64,000 bases of DNA from assembly GCA_001464895.1 (NCBI GenBank), contig LNEE01000031.1, forward strand, positions 62,001-126,000. Reading direction: 5' to 3'. Position numbers and translations under genes: made by a program. Below, in pieces: positions 1 to 9,700 of this stretch. Positions within the stretch are counted from its first letter, which is position 1, and each line of letters starts with the position of its first letter. This DNA comes from Betaproteobacteria bacterium Ga0077532. GTDB taxonomy: Bacteria > Pseudomonadota > Gammaproteobacteria > Burkholderiales > Ga0077523. A model generated the notes under the pieces. That model saw only the letters and a list, made by a program, of their open reading frames with translations, was not told where the DNA came from and ran no database searches.

Positions 1-103
1 ACGAGAGCGCCGTCACGATGAGGAACGTGCGGAGCCACACGCCCATGTTCGCGAAGTCCGGCAGGCGGTCGGGATGGCGATGGTGCTGATTTATACTCGG
101 CAT
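1..103 (-). CDS. Sensor histidine kinase N-terminus (AlgZ/LytS-like), partial
   Basis: A minus-strand frame opens with ATG at 103 and runs off the left edge, giving 34 residues. It reads through an LPDF motif, then a GVWLR stretch and the start of a hydrophobic segment. That pattern resembles the N-terminus of AlgZ/FimS/LytS-type membrane kinases, whose first helix follows an (L/M)PDF..G..LR signature. In Pseudomonas and many betaproteobacteria this kinase gene lies head-to-head with argH, as here. Only the start is visible, so the kinase domain itself is inferred from the motif and the gene order. Confidence 0.6.
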   Translation of the reverse strand, partial: MPSINQHHRHPDRLPDFANMGVWLRTFLIVTALS

Positions 104-213
104 GCCTTTTCCGAACCGTTTCGCCGCGGATTGCGGCGCCCTCACCGCGGATGGCAGCGCCATTCCCGTGGCCTCTGAAAGTGGCGATGGCTGCGCTTTC
201 GGGTCCACTGGGG

Positions 214-290
214 CCCCACTTCGACCCCACTTCGACCCCACTGCGACCCCGCTGCGACCCCACTTCGACCCCACTCCGATCCCACACCGG
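214..290. repeat. 11-bp tandem repeat, seven units, upstream of argH
   Basis: Seven consecutive 11-bp units run from 214 to 290. The first two are identical (CCCCACTTCGA), units 3 to 6 differ at one or two positions, and the last is more diverged. The array sits in the 214-bp interval between the kinase start and the argH start. It could be a minisatellite or a DNA-binding array; no function can be read from it. Confidence 0.9.
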
Positions 291-317
291 CGTCCTCCGC
301 CGCATCACCCACCGACG

Positions 318-1742
318 ATGAATTCTGAACAACCCCCCCGCGCCGTGCAATCCGCCACCACCGCCGAACCCGGCAAGGCCTGGTCAGGCCGCTTCGACGA
401 ACCCGTCGACGAGCGCGTGAAGCGCTTCACGGCCTCCGTGTTCTTCGATCATCGTCTCGCACACTTCGACATCCAGGGCTCGCTCGCCCACGCCGGCATG
501 CTCGAGGCCGTGGGCGTCATCTCGGCGCAGGACCTCGCGGACATCCGCCGCGGCATGGCGCAGATCCTGGGCGAGATCGAGCGCGGCGAGTTCCAATGGT
601 CGCTCGACCTCGAGGACGTCCACCTCAACATCGAGCGGCGCCTCACCGACCTCGTCGGCGATGCCGGCAAGCGTCTGCACACCGGCCGCTCGCGCAACGA
701 CCAGGTCGCCACCGACGTGCGCCTCTGGCTCCGAGATGCCATCGACCACATCGGCGGTCACCTGAAGGATCTCCGCCGCTCCCTCGTCGATCTGGCCGAG
801 CAGCACGCCGAAACCGTGATGCCCGGTTTCACCCACCTCCAGGTCGCCCAGCCGGTGACATTCGGTCACCACCTGATGGCCTACCAGGAGATGCTCTCCC
901 GCGACGGCGAGCGTCTCGTCGATTGCCGCCGACGGCTGAACCGCCTGCCGCTCGGTGCCGCGGCGCTCGCTGGCACGAGCTATCCGATCGACCGCGAGCG
1001 CGTCGCCCGCGAACTGGGCTTCGATGCCGTCTGCGGCAACTCGCTCGACGCAGTCTCCGATCGGGACTTCGCCATCGAATTCACCGCGGCGGCGGCACTG
1101 ATCATGACCCATCTCTCCCGGCTCTCGGAGGAACTGATCCTCTGGATGAGCCCGCGTTTCGGGTTCATCGATCTCGCCGACCGCTTCTGCACCGGTTCCT
1201 CGATCATGCCTCAGAAGAAGAACCCCGACGTGCCGGAACTCGTGCGCGGCAAGACCGGGCGCGTGAACGGCCATCTCGTCGCGCTGCTCACGCTCATGAA
1301 GGGCCAGCCGCTCGCGTACAACAAGGACAACCAGGAGGACAAGGAGCCGCTGTTCGACACGGTCGACACGCTCGTCGACACCCTGGTGATCTACGCCGAG
1401 ATGATGCGGGGCGTGCGGGTGAACGCGGCCCGGATGCGGGCCGCGGCGGCCGAGGGCTTCGCCACCGCCACCGATCTTGCCGACTACCTGGTCAAGCGCG
1501 GCCTCCCGTTCCGCGAGGCGCACGAAGCGGTCGCGCGCGCGGTGCGTGCCGCGTCCAACCGGGGCGTCGACCTCGCCGACCTCTCCGTCGAGGAGCTGCG
1601 CGCCTTTTCGCCGCTCGTGGGTGACGACGTGCATTCGGTGCTGACCCTCGACGGGTCGCTTGCGAGTCGCGCCCACGTCGGCGGCACCGCGCCGACGCAG
1701 GTGCGTGCCGCGATCGCGCGGGCCCGCGTGGATCTCGCCTGA
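318..1742 (+). CDS. argH: Argininosuccinate lyase
   Basis: The 474-residue product splits argininosuccinate into arginine and fumarate, the last step of arginine synthesis, in the cytosol. The fumarase/aspartase-superfamily signature [12 protein letters not shown] is at about residues 294-305 and contains the catalytic serine of the mobile loop. The TGRSRNDQ motif lies near residues 121-128. The frame is open from 102, but the upstream part translates the 11-bp repeat array and does not resemble ArgH. ATG 318 gives a normal family length, so I place the start there. It is divergent from an AlgZ-type kinase, a common order in proteobacteria. Confidence 0.95.
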   Translation: MNSEQPPRAVQSATTAEPGKAWSGRFDEPVDERVKRFTASVFFDHRLAHFDIQGSLAHAGMLEAVGVISAQDLADIRRGMAQILGEIERGEFQWSLDLEDVHLNIERRLTDLVGDAGKRLHTGRSRNDQVATDVRLWLRDAIDHIGGHLKDLRRSLVDLAEQHAETVMPGFTHLQVAQPVTFGHHLMAYQEMLSRDGERLVDCRRRLNRLPLGAAALAGTSYPIDRERVARELGFDAVCGNSLDAVSDRDFAIEFTAAAALIMTHLSRLSEELILWMSPRFGFIDLADRFCTGSSIMPQKKNPDVPELVRGKTGRVNGHLVALLTLMKGQPLAYNKDNQEDKEPLFDTVDTLVDTLVIYAEMMRGVRVNAARMRAAAAEGFATATDLADYLVKRGLPFREAHEAVARAVRAASNRGVDLADLSVEELRAFSPLVGDDVHSVLTLDGSLASRAHVGGTAPTQVRAAIARARVDLA

Positions 1743-1881
1743 CCGACAGCTCCCGGGACTTCAAGGGGGCATCGCGAAATTCGAAGGGCGGCGCGATTGC
1801 CCTGCCCAGCAGCGCCACTAGAATGCCGGCCGCTGCGTTGCGGCCCCCGGCGCGGCCTGGTCGCCCGACGGGCGGCGTCGA

Positions 1882-1909
1882 TTGACAATCGGGCGTGAGG
1901 TGCTAGATT
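1882..1909 (+). promoter_or_regulatory. Sigma-70-type promoter for the ABC transporter operon
   Basis: A perfect -35 hexamer TTGACA (1882-1887) is followed after 16 bp by TAGATT (1904-1909), a 4/6 match to the -10 consensus. It lies about 85 bp before the binding-protein start at 1993, with GGGGGAGA as a ribosome site just before that ATG. The leader also carries GGCACA/TGTGCC arms (about 1925-1952) that could form a hairpin. Confidence 0.6.
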
Positions 1910-1992
1910 CCGGCGGCTATGCAGGGCACACATGCTGTCGGGGGATGTGCCATATCAGCCGGAATCGCATCGGCGAACGAGGGGGAGACACC

Positions 1993-3336
1993 ATGATCGC
2001 GAAAGCTCTTGGAACCATGCTGACCGGCATCGCGCTGGCAGCCGTCACTGCTGCGCCGGCACTCGCGCAACAGAAGACCAGCGTGAAGGTCGGGTTCGTC
2101 ACGTTCCTGTCCGGCCCCGCGTCAGGTCCGTTCGGTGTCCCGGCGAAGATCGCCGCCGAGGCGATCGTGGAATCCCTGAATGCCGGCAAGGCGCCCGCGC
2201 CGTACCAGATCAAGGGCATCGGCGGCCTGCCGATCGAACTCGTCGTGATCGACGAAGCCGGCGGTGCAACCAAACAGGTGTCGGAGTACCGCACGCTCGT
2301 GCAGCGTCAGGACGTCGACATCGTCATCGGCTACATCGGCAGCGGCGACTGCCTCGCGATCGCCCCGGTCGCCGAGGAACTCAAGAAACTCACCGTGCTC
2401 CTCGACTGCGGCACCCCGCGGGTCTTCGAGGAAGGCAGCTACAAGTACCTCTTCCGCACGCGTCCCCACGCCACCATGGACGCCGTCGCGGCGACCATGT
2501 ACCTGCTCGACAACCGTCCCTCGGTGAAGCGCATCGCGGGCATCAACCAGAATTACGCCTACGGTCAGGACTCCTGGAACGACTTCGAGGCGACGATCAA
2601 GGTGATGAAGCCGGGCGTCGACATCGTGACGTCCCAGATGCCGAAGTTCGGCGCCGGCCAGTACGGTTCCGAGATCTCCGCCCTGCACTCCGCCAACACC
2701 GACGTCGTCCACAGCAGCCTGTGGGGCGGTGATCTGGAGGCCTTCATGCTCCAGGCCCAGCCGCGCGATCTCTTCAAGAAGAGCGTGCTCGTGCTGGTGG
2801 CGGGCGAGCCGTACCTGCATCGCCTGCCCGGCAAGATCCCCGACGGCACCATCGTCGGCGCGCGCGGCACCAACGGCGTCTTCGCTCCCGATTCGCCGCT
2901 CAAGCGCTGGCTCGTCGAAACGTACAAGGGCAAGTCCGGCGGCATCGATCCCAACTATCCCGCTTACAGCACGGCCCAGGCCTTCCTCGGTGTGAAGGCC
3001 GCCTGGGAGAAGGCCGCCGCCAAGAAAGTCGGCTCCGCCGTTCCGATGGGCGCCGCGAAGGGCGTGAAGGAAGAGATGGAGAAGGCGTACCAGCCGCCCA
3101 CGCAGGAAGAGGTCATCGCGGCCTTCGAGAAGAGTTCGTTCGACACCCCGTCCGGCAAGGTCCACATGACGCTCGGCAAGGGTCATCAGGCGGTGACCGG
3201 CACCGCGTACGGCACCACGCGCCTGGAGAACGGCGTGGTGAAGGTCGGCAACATCAAGTACTACGACGCCGACCGCGTGAACCCGCCCGAGGGCGTGTCC
3301 TCCCTCGACTGGATCCGTTCGGGATTCAAGCGCTGA
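1993..3336 (+). CDS. ABC transporter periplasmic substrate-binding protein (LivK type)
   Basis: A 447-residue secreted protein with a clear signal peptide (Met-Ile-Ala-Lys, hydrophobic core, cleavage after about Ala-Leu-Ala). It belongs to the type-I periplasmic binding family (Peri_BP_6) used by branched-chain amino acid and aromatic or hydrophobic acid importers. It is the first gene of a five-gene operon with two permeases and two ATPases. ATG 1993 is chosen because it follows a purine-rich ribosome site and starts exactly at the signal peptide; an upstream in-frame start at 1882 overlaps the promoter. The ligand cannot be deduced from the sequence, so leucine/isoleucine/valine specificity is not assumed. 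Confidence 0.88.
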   Translation: MIAKALGTMLTGIALAAVTAAPALAQQKTSVKVGFVTFLSGPASGPFGVPAKIAAEAIVESLNAGKAPAPYQIKGIGGLPIELVVIDEAGGATKQVSEYRTLVQRQDVDIVIGYIGSGDCLAIAPVAEELKKLTVLLDCGTPRVFEEGSYKYLFRTRPHATMDAVAATMYLLDNRPSVKRIAGINQNYAYGQDSWNDFEATIKVMKPGVDIVTSQMPKFGAGQYGSEISALHSANTDVVHSSLWGGDLEAFMLQAQPRDLFKKSVLVLVAGEPYLHRLPGKIPDGTIVGARGTNGVFAPDSPLKRWLVETYKGKSGGIDPNYPAYSTAQAFLGVKAAWEKAAAKKVGSAVPMGAAKGVKEEMEKAYQPPTQEEVIAAFEKSSFDTPSGKVHMTLGKGHQAVTGTAYGTTRLENGVVKVGNIKYYDADRVNPPEGVSSLDWIRSGFKR

Positions 3337-3393
3337 TCCAGTGAACTTCGCAAAGCAGGACGGCGCCCGAGACGCCGGTACCGGTGACCTTCC

Positions 3394-4305
3394 ATGAGCC
3401 AATTCATCGCCGTCCTCGTCGACGGCATCGTCTACTCGTCGTGGCTCTTCATCATCGCCGTGGGTCTCACCCTGATCTACGGCGTGATGAAGATCCTGAA
3501 CATCGCCCACGGCAGTCTCTACGCCCTCGGGGCGTTCACGTCGGTCACGCTGTGCGGCCTCTGGTTCAACGCGGGCCTGCCGCCCATGGGCAGCTATCTC
3601 ATGCTGCTCCTCTCGGCGATCCTCGTCGGGCTCGTGGCAGGCCCGGTGATCGAGCGCGGGCTGCTGCGGTTCATGTACGGCAAGGACGAGGTCGTGCTGG
3701 TGCTGGTCACCTACGCGCTCTTCCTCATCCTCGAGGACCTCATCAAGCTGATCTGGGGTGTCGACCCGCTGTTCATCACGGGTCCCGGTGGCGAGAGTCC
3801 GTACAGCCTGCTGGGCAACTTCGAGGTGGCGGGGCTCACGTATCCGAACTACAACCTGGTGCTGATCGCGGTCGCGGTGGCCACCGGTGGTGCGCTCGCC
3901 TGGGCTCTCGCCAAGACGCGTTCGGGCAAGCTGCTTCTCGCAGTCATCCATGACCGCGAAGTGAGCGCGGCCCTCGGCATCAACGTGGGCCGCATCTACT
4001 TCGTGACGTTCACCATCGGAGCGATGCTCGCCGGTGTCGGCGGCGCGCTCACCGCGCCCACGGTATCGGTGGTGACGGGGATGGGCGCCGAGGTCATCGT
4101 GCTCGCGTTCGCGGTGGTGGTGATCGGCGGTCTGGGCAGTCTGCCGGGCGCTGCGCTCGGTGCGCTGATCGTCGGGCTGGTGCGGGCTGCTGCCGTGCAC
4201 TACCTGCCCGAGGTCGAACTCTTCAGCATCTATTTCGTGATGGCCGTCGTGCTCATCCTCCGGCCGAAGGGCCTCTTCAGCGGCGCGGAGGTGCGCAAGA
4301 TATGA
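3394..4305 (+). CDS. livH: Branched-chain amino acid-type ABC permease LivH
   Basis: A 303-residue inner-membrane permease of the LivH class, with about eight hydrophobic segments and the conserved GLTLIYGVMKILNIAHG region near residues 24-40 typical of the family. It forms the translocation channel together with LivM encoded directly downstream; the two genes overlap by 4 bp (ATGA at 4302-4305), so they are translationally coupled. The binding protein is 57 bp upstream. The gene symbol denotes the structural family; the transported substrate is unknown. Confidence 0.88.
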   Translation: MSQFIAVLVDGIVYSSWLFIIAVGLTLIYGVMKILNIAHGSLYALGAFTSVTLCGLWFNAGLPPMGSYLMLLLSAILVGLVAGPVIERGLLRFMYGKDEVVLVLVTYALFLILEDLIKLIWGVDPLFITGPGGESPYSLLGNFEVAGLTYPNYNLVLIAVAVATGGALAWALAKTRSGKLLLAVIHDREVSAALGINVGRIYFVTFTIGAMLAGVGGALTAPTVSVVTGMGAEVIVLAFAVVVIGGLGSLPGAALGALIVGLVRAAAVHYLPEVELFSIYFVMAVVLILRPKGLFSGAEVRKI

Positions 4306-5237
4306 AACTCGATCGCACGTCGTTCGCCATCCTCGCGATGGGCGCCATTCTGCTGATCGCGGGTCCGCAGCTCCCGAGCTGGATGGTCTCGATGCTCAAC
4401 GTCTCGCTCTGCTACGGCACCGTCGTGCTCGGCATGATGCTGCTCATGCGCAACGGCATCGTCTCGTTCGGCCACGGTCTGTACTTCTGCCTGGGGGCCT
4501 ACGCGGCAGGACTCCTCGACCAGATGCTGAAGATGCCCGACATGCTGCTGATGGTCGGTGCCGCGGTGGTCGTCACGGGTGTCGTGTCCGCCATTCTCGG
4601 GCTGTTGCTCGCCAAGTACCGGGACATCTTCTTCGCGATGCTCTCGCTCGCGTTCTCGATGATCCTCTACGGCCTGCTCGTGAAGACCGCCTCCCTCGGG
4701 TCCACGGACGGATTCAACGTCGCGGCGAAGACGGTGGGCGGTTTCGCCGTGGCGCCCGAATCCCAGCGGCTCATGGTGTACAGCCTCGCGGTCGTGTTCG
4801 CGACGGTCTCCGCATTCTTCCTGCACAGCTACCTGGCCTCCCATCAGGGGCGTCTCGCGGGCGCGATCAAGGACAACGAGCTGCGCGTCGAGTACATGGG
4901 CGCCTCGGTGATGCGGGTCGTGCATCGCAACTATGTGATCTCCGCGGTGCTCGCGGGCATCGGCGGTGCGCTGATGGCGGTCAACATCGGCCACATCGAC
5001 CCCGAGATGACGTACTGGCCGCAGTCCGGCGAGTTCGTCTTCGTCGCCATCCTGTCGGGGACGGGCAGCGTGTTCGCTCCGCTGGGCGGCGCCCTGGTGT
5101 TCGAGGCGATCCGCAGCTTCGCCTACGAGTACTCCCCCAACACCTGGCAGATGGTCCTGGGCATCACGATGCTGCTCGTGATGATCTTCCTGCCCGGCGG
5201 CCTGTGGTCGCTGTTCACCCGCAAGCGGGAGGGCTGA
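4302..5237 (+). CDS. livM: Branched-chain amino acid-type ABC permease LivM
   Basis: A 311-residue multi-spanning membrane protein of the LivM class, containing the conserved GIVSFGHGLYFCLGAYAAG stretch near residues 50-68. It pairs with LivH as the heterodimeric channel. Its start overlaps the stop of livH and its stop is one base before the ATG of livG, a tight operon. Nothing is missing compared with family members of about 300-330 residues. Substrate unknown. Confidence 0.88.
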   Translation: MKLDRTSFAILAMGAILLIAGPQLPSWMVSMLNVSLCYGTVVLGMMLLMRNGIVSFGHGLYFCLGAYAAGLLDQMLKMPDMLLMVGAAVVVTGVVSAILGLLLAKYRDIFFAMLSLAFSMILYGLLVKTASLGSTDGFNVAAKTVGGFAVAPESQRLMVYSLAVVFATVSAFFLHSYLASHQGRLAGAIKDNELRVEYMGASVMRVVHRNYVISAVLAGIGGALMAVNIGHIDPEMTYWPQSGEFVFVAILSGTGSVFAPLGGALVFEAIRSFAYEYSPNTWQMVLGITMLLVMIFLPGGLWSLFTRKREG

Positions 5238-5238
5238 G

Positions 5239-6018
5239 ATGGCAGTGATCCTCGACGCGAAGGGCCTCGAGAAGAGCTTCGGTGCCGTCACGGCGGCATC
5301 GAACATCAACGTGGCCGTGGAGCAGGATGCCGTGGTGGGTCTCATCGGTTCCAACGGGGCCGGCAAGACGACGTTCCTCAACATGGTGACGGGCTATCTG
5401 AAGCCCACTGCCGGGACGATCCACTTCGAAGGGCGCGACATCACGCAACTCGCGCCGCGCGAGATCACGCGGCTCGGCATCTGCCGGTCGTTCCAGATCC
5501 CGCAGCTCTTCAACACGATGTCGGTGCTCGACAACCTGCTGGTCGGCGTCGGTATCGTCGCTGCCGCCGGGTCGAAGTGGGGCACGCGCAACAGTGCGTA
5601 TGACAATCCGGTGCGGGCCGTCGATACGATGCTCGAGCAGTTCGGGCTCGGCAGCTACCGCAACCGCCAGGCCGGCCTGCTGCCCGAGGGCACGCGGAAG
5701 CTTCTCGACATCGCGATGGCGATGGTGGTGCGACCGCGCATCCTGCTGCTCGACGAACCCACGAGCGGCGTTTCCGCGGACGAGAAGTTCGTGCTGATGG
5801 ACATGGTCATGGCCGCCGTGAAGGAACACAAGGTGACGGTCCTGTTCGTGGAGCACGACATGGACGTGGTCGCGCGGTACACCGACCGGGTGCTCGCCTT
5901 CTACGAGGGGCGGATCATCGCCGACGGTGCGCCCGCCAAGGTGCTGGACGACGTGGAAGTGCGCAGGTTCGTGATCGGCAGCCACGCTGCCCCCGCAGGA
6001 GCCGCGAGTCATGCTTGA
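5239..6018 (+). CDS. livG: ABC transporter ATP-binding protein LivG
   Basis: A 259-residue cytoplasmic ATPase. Walker A is GSNGAGKTT (about residues 38-46), Walker B is ILLLDEPTSGV, and the switch histidine lies in FVEHDMDVV. The LivG-type insert between Walker A and the signature motif is present. The ABC signature is degenerate (LLPEGTRKLLDIAMAM instead of LSGGQ). This is common in LivG proteins, where the partner LivF carries the canonical signature. It overlaps livF by 8 bp. Confidence 0.88.
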   Translation: MAVILDAKGLEKSFGAVTAASNINVAVEQDAVVGLIGSNGAGKTTFLNMVTGYLKPTAGTIHFEGRDITQLAPREITRLGICRSFQIPQLFNTMSVLDNLLVGVGIVAAAGSKWGTRNSAYDNPVRAVDTMLEQFGLGSYRNRQAGLLPEGTRKLLDIAMAMVVRPRILLLDEPTSGVSADEKFVLMDMVMAAVKEHKVTVLFVEHDMDVVARYTDRVLAFYEGRIIADGAPAKVLDDVEVRRFVIGSHAAPAGAASHA

Positions 6019-6655
6019 GATCAGCAAGCTGGATGTGTCGATTGGTTCGGTCACGATCCTTCGCGACGTGAACATGACCGTGGGCGAGCGTCAGTTCGTG
6101 GGCCTGATCGGTCGCAACGGCGCCGGCAAGACCACGTTGATGCGCGCCATCATGGGCATCCTGCCGGCGAAGGCGGGCGGCATCACGTTCCTCGGCAAGG
6201 CCGTCGACCGCATGCCCACGCATCTGCGGGCCCGCGGTGGAATCGGCTACATGCCCGAGGACCGGCGCCTCATCCCGACGCTCACCGTCGAGGAGAACGT
6301 ATTGGTGCCCGCGTGGGCCGCCTCCCGTGCCGACGCGGAGGAAAGGCTCGCCCGGGTCTATCGCATGATTCCCGAGGTCGAGACCTTCCGTGCCCGCAAG
6401 GGCCTGCAGTTGTCGGGCGGACAGCAGAAGCTCGTGGCCCTGGCGCGCGCGCTCATGTCGGGTACGAAGCTCCTGCTGCTCGACGAGCCCTTCGAAGGGG
6501 TGGCGCCGGTGCTCGCGCGACGCCTCGCGGAGGTGATCGCCGGTCTGAAGGCGGAAGGGTTCTCGATCATTCTCACCGAGTCCGACGTCTCCCACTCGGC
6601 CGATATGCTCGACCGGACGTATCTCATCGATCGAGGAGCGGTAACGCCGGCCTGA
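6011..6655 (+). CDS. livF: ABC transporter ATP-binding protein LivF
   Basis: A 214-residue ATPase and the last gene of the transporter operon. Walker A is GRNGAGKTT, the signature is LSGGQQK (about residues 135-141), and Walker B is LLLLDEPFEGVAP. The usual LivF switch histidine is replaced in ILTESDVSHS (Glu-Ser where most LivF have Glu-Gln). It is somewhat shorter than the usual 230-240 residues, mainly at the C-terminus. It overlaps livG and is followed 74 bp later by an independent signalling gene. Confidence 0.85.
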   Translation: MLEISKLDVSIGSVTILRDVNMTVGERQFVGLIGRNGAGKTTLMRAIMGILPAKAGGITFLGKAVDRMPTHLRARGGIGYMPEDRRLIPTLTVEENVLVPAWAASRADAEERLARVYRMIPEVETFRARKGLQLSGGQQKLVALARALMSGTKLLLLDEPFEGVAPVLARRLAEVIAGLKAEGFSIILTESDVSHSADMLDRTYLIDRGAVTPA

Positions 6656-6729
6656 TCGTGACCGCGTCGCTTCTCCGCTGACCGTGCCCCCCAACCCCGC
6701 CCGCTGACCCCACCCGCGGCGCGACGCGC

Positions 6730-9700
6730 ATGTCTCCGAAGCCGCGCACACCGTCGAAGGTCCTCTCCTCCACCGACGCCGCGGCCGTGCCCGGCCGCCC
6801 CGGCCGCGCCATTGCCGCCGTCGCATTCCTCACCGGCCTCGTGATGGTCGTCTTCGGCCTTGCCGCGTGGGAGGACGTGAACGAGGACTTCGCCACGCGC
6901 GGAACCACGATCACCAGTCTCGCCGCACGGTCGGTCCGGCTCTTCTACCGCCAGTTCGAGGACACCCTCGACAGTCTTTCCAGCGAGATCGTCGACGAGC
7001 GACTGCTCGACGATCCGCGCGGTGCAAGACGGGCCCTCGAGCGGACCGCCGCGGCCGTCCAGGGGCTCCATGCACTGTGTCTCGTCGATGCCCGCGGGCG
7101 GGTCATTGCCGAAGTCGTCGAGCCCGGGGTCACGGGCGTCGGGCCGATCGCGCCCGATGCCGTCCGCGCCTCCGGATCCCGGCTGGAAGTGGGGCGGCCG
7201 GTACCCGACCATCCCGGCGGCCCGTGGGTCGTGCCGATGCGCGTCACGCACGAGGGAGCCTCGGGGCGCCTGCGGTTCTCCCTCCTCGCCGCCACTGCCG
7301 TCGACGATCAGTGGCGCCTGCTCAGCGATCTCGTCGTGCCGCAGGGCTGGGTCATCGGCATGCGTCGCGACGACGCGAGCCTCCAGGCCCGGTGGCCCAT
7401 GCCACCGGATCCGGCCGCGATGTTCGGTCGATCGCTCCCGGGGCCTCTCGCGCGTGCACTGGCGGAGCGCCCGGGCCTGCGGGCAGGCACCGTGGCCGGT
7501 GCGAGCCCCGTCGATGGCCAGAACCGCGTCTTCGTGTTCCAGCGCGTTGCCGATTATCCGTTCCACATGTTCGTCTCCATTCCCCAGGAAGCGCTCTGGT
7601 GGGCGTGGGTCGACCGCATGCGGCTTCCCGTCACCCTCTTCCTCTTGCTCGCCATCGGCGGCCTCTGGGTGCATCGGCGGCTCGACGCGCAGCAGCGCCG
7701 GCACACGGCCGAGGTGAGCATCCGTCAGTCGCGTCTGGAACTGCTGCACCGGATCGCCGCCGACGTGATCGACGCCCGGGACGCGCAAGGTGTGCTGCAC
7801 ACGACCCTCTACGAGCTGTCGCAGCGATACCCCGGGTTCCGGGTGAGCTACGCGCTGCTGGACGGCGATGCACTCTCGTTCGTGGCGTCCGTCGGCGCCG
7901 GGGATCGCGAGGCCATCGAGGGCCGGATCGTCATCGGATCAGAGAAGGCCGGGGCGCTGGCCAGAGGGCATCTGCTCATGATTCCGGAGACCCCGGCCGA
8001 CGGGAGGCTCGACGGGGCCTGGTTGCTCGCACCGGTGGCGCTTCCCGAGGATCGCATCGGTGTGCTCTGCCTCGATGCATCCGTTCCGCATGCCTGGATC
8101 CAGGAGGAGGCGGACACATTGCGCGAGACCGCTTCGCAGCTCGCGATGGCATGCCGCAACGACCACGCGGAGACCCTGCGGGCGGCCGCGGAGGCCAGGC
8201 TCCGCAACCGGGTCGAGAGCTATCGGCGGCTTGCGGAGATCTCGTCCGACTGGTTCTGGGAGACCGACGCCGAGCACCGCTTCCGCTGGAACGACGAGAG
8301 CGCCTGGCATCCTGCCTACACCCGGCTCGCGTTCGACCGGTCCGGTGGCCTGCGCCGGTGGGAGACCCCGGGCAACCGCTTCGATCCGGAGGTCCTGCGC
8401 CAGCATCGCGCGCAGCTCGACGCTCGCGAAGCCTTCCGGGATCTCGAGTACGAACGCGACGTGGGCGACGGCGAGATCCACTACCTCACGGTGAGTGGGA
8501 CGCCGGTATTCGACGTGGACGGCCAGTTCGCCGGCTACCGCGGCCTCGGCCGGGACATCACGCTGCGCAAGCGTGCCGAGCAGGCCCTCCGTGCGAGCGA
8601 GTCCGTCTTCAGCGCGGTCTTCGCAGGATCGCGCGACGCGCTCTTCCTGGGCGATGTCGCGACGGGCCGCATCATCGATTGCAACCCGCGCGCGGTGACC
8701 TTGTTCGAGGCGGACGACCGGGAGCAACTCGTCGCGATGCGTGGGCCCGACCTGCTCGTGCGACGGGTACCCGTGCGCGAGCTGGCGCACGGTCTCGCCC
8801 GTCTCGGTCAGGGACTCGGTGTGCGGCGCGATCTGGAATTCCGCACGTGCCGCGGCCGGGCGTTCTGGGGAGAGACCGTCGTCGCGCGGCTCGACGTGCC
8901 CCAGGCGCCGATGCACCTCGTGCGGGTGGCGGACGTGAGCGAACGCAAGCATGCCGAGGCGCTGCTGCGACACAGCGAGCAGCGGTTCCGCGATCTCTCG
9001 GAGCTGTCGTCCGACTGGTTCTGGGAGCAGGACGCCGATCTGCGGTTCACCGGCGTCACCACCGCACCGCCTGGCGCCGCGGAGAACTGGCGCGACGGCG
9101 CGATGGGCCGGCAGCGCTGGGAGCAGGAAGTCATCCTCGATCTCGACGATCCGAAGTGGGACGAGCATCGCCGGCTCCTCGCGGGCCGTCGTCCCTTCCG
9201 CGACTTCGTGTTCTGCTTCCGTGGCCGCGATGGCGTCCGCTGGGCCTCCATCAGCGGCAAGCCCGTGTTCGACGATCGGGGCGGCTTCGTCGGCTACCGC
9301 GGCACCGGGCGGGACATCACCGAACGCAAGGCCGCCGAGGAGCGCATCCGCTTTCTCGCGCAGCACGACGGGCTCACCGGCCTCCCGAACCGCATCTCCC
9401 TGCAGCTCGCGCTCGTGGGTGCGCTGGAGCGCATGCGGCGGCATGGCCGCCGACTCGCCGTCATGTTCATCGACCTGGACCGCTTCAAGCTCGTGAACGA
9501 CACGCTCGGCCATAGCGCCGGCGACGTCGTGCTGCGCGATGTCGCGCGGCGTCTGGAGCGCTGTCTGCGCAGCGTCGATCTCGTCGCGCGGCAGGGCGGC
9601 GACGAGTTCGTCGTGATCGTGGAGGACTACACCACCGAGGCCGATCTCGCCGGTGTCGCTGCGAAGCTGCTCGAAGCGTGCGCGGAGCCGTTCGTGATCG

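Noticed and set aside
102-317. N-terminal extension of ArgH from ATG 102.
   Set aside because: It would encode the repeat array and overlaps the divergent kinase start; ArgH homology begins after 318.
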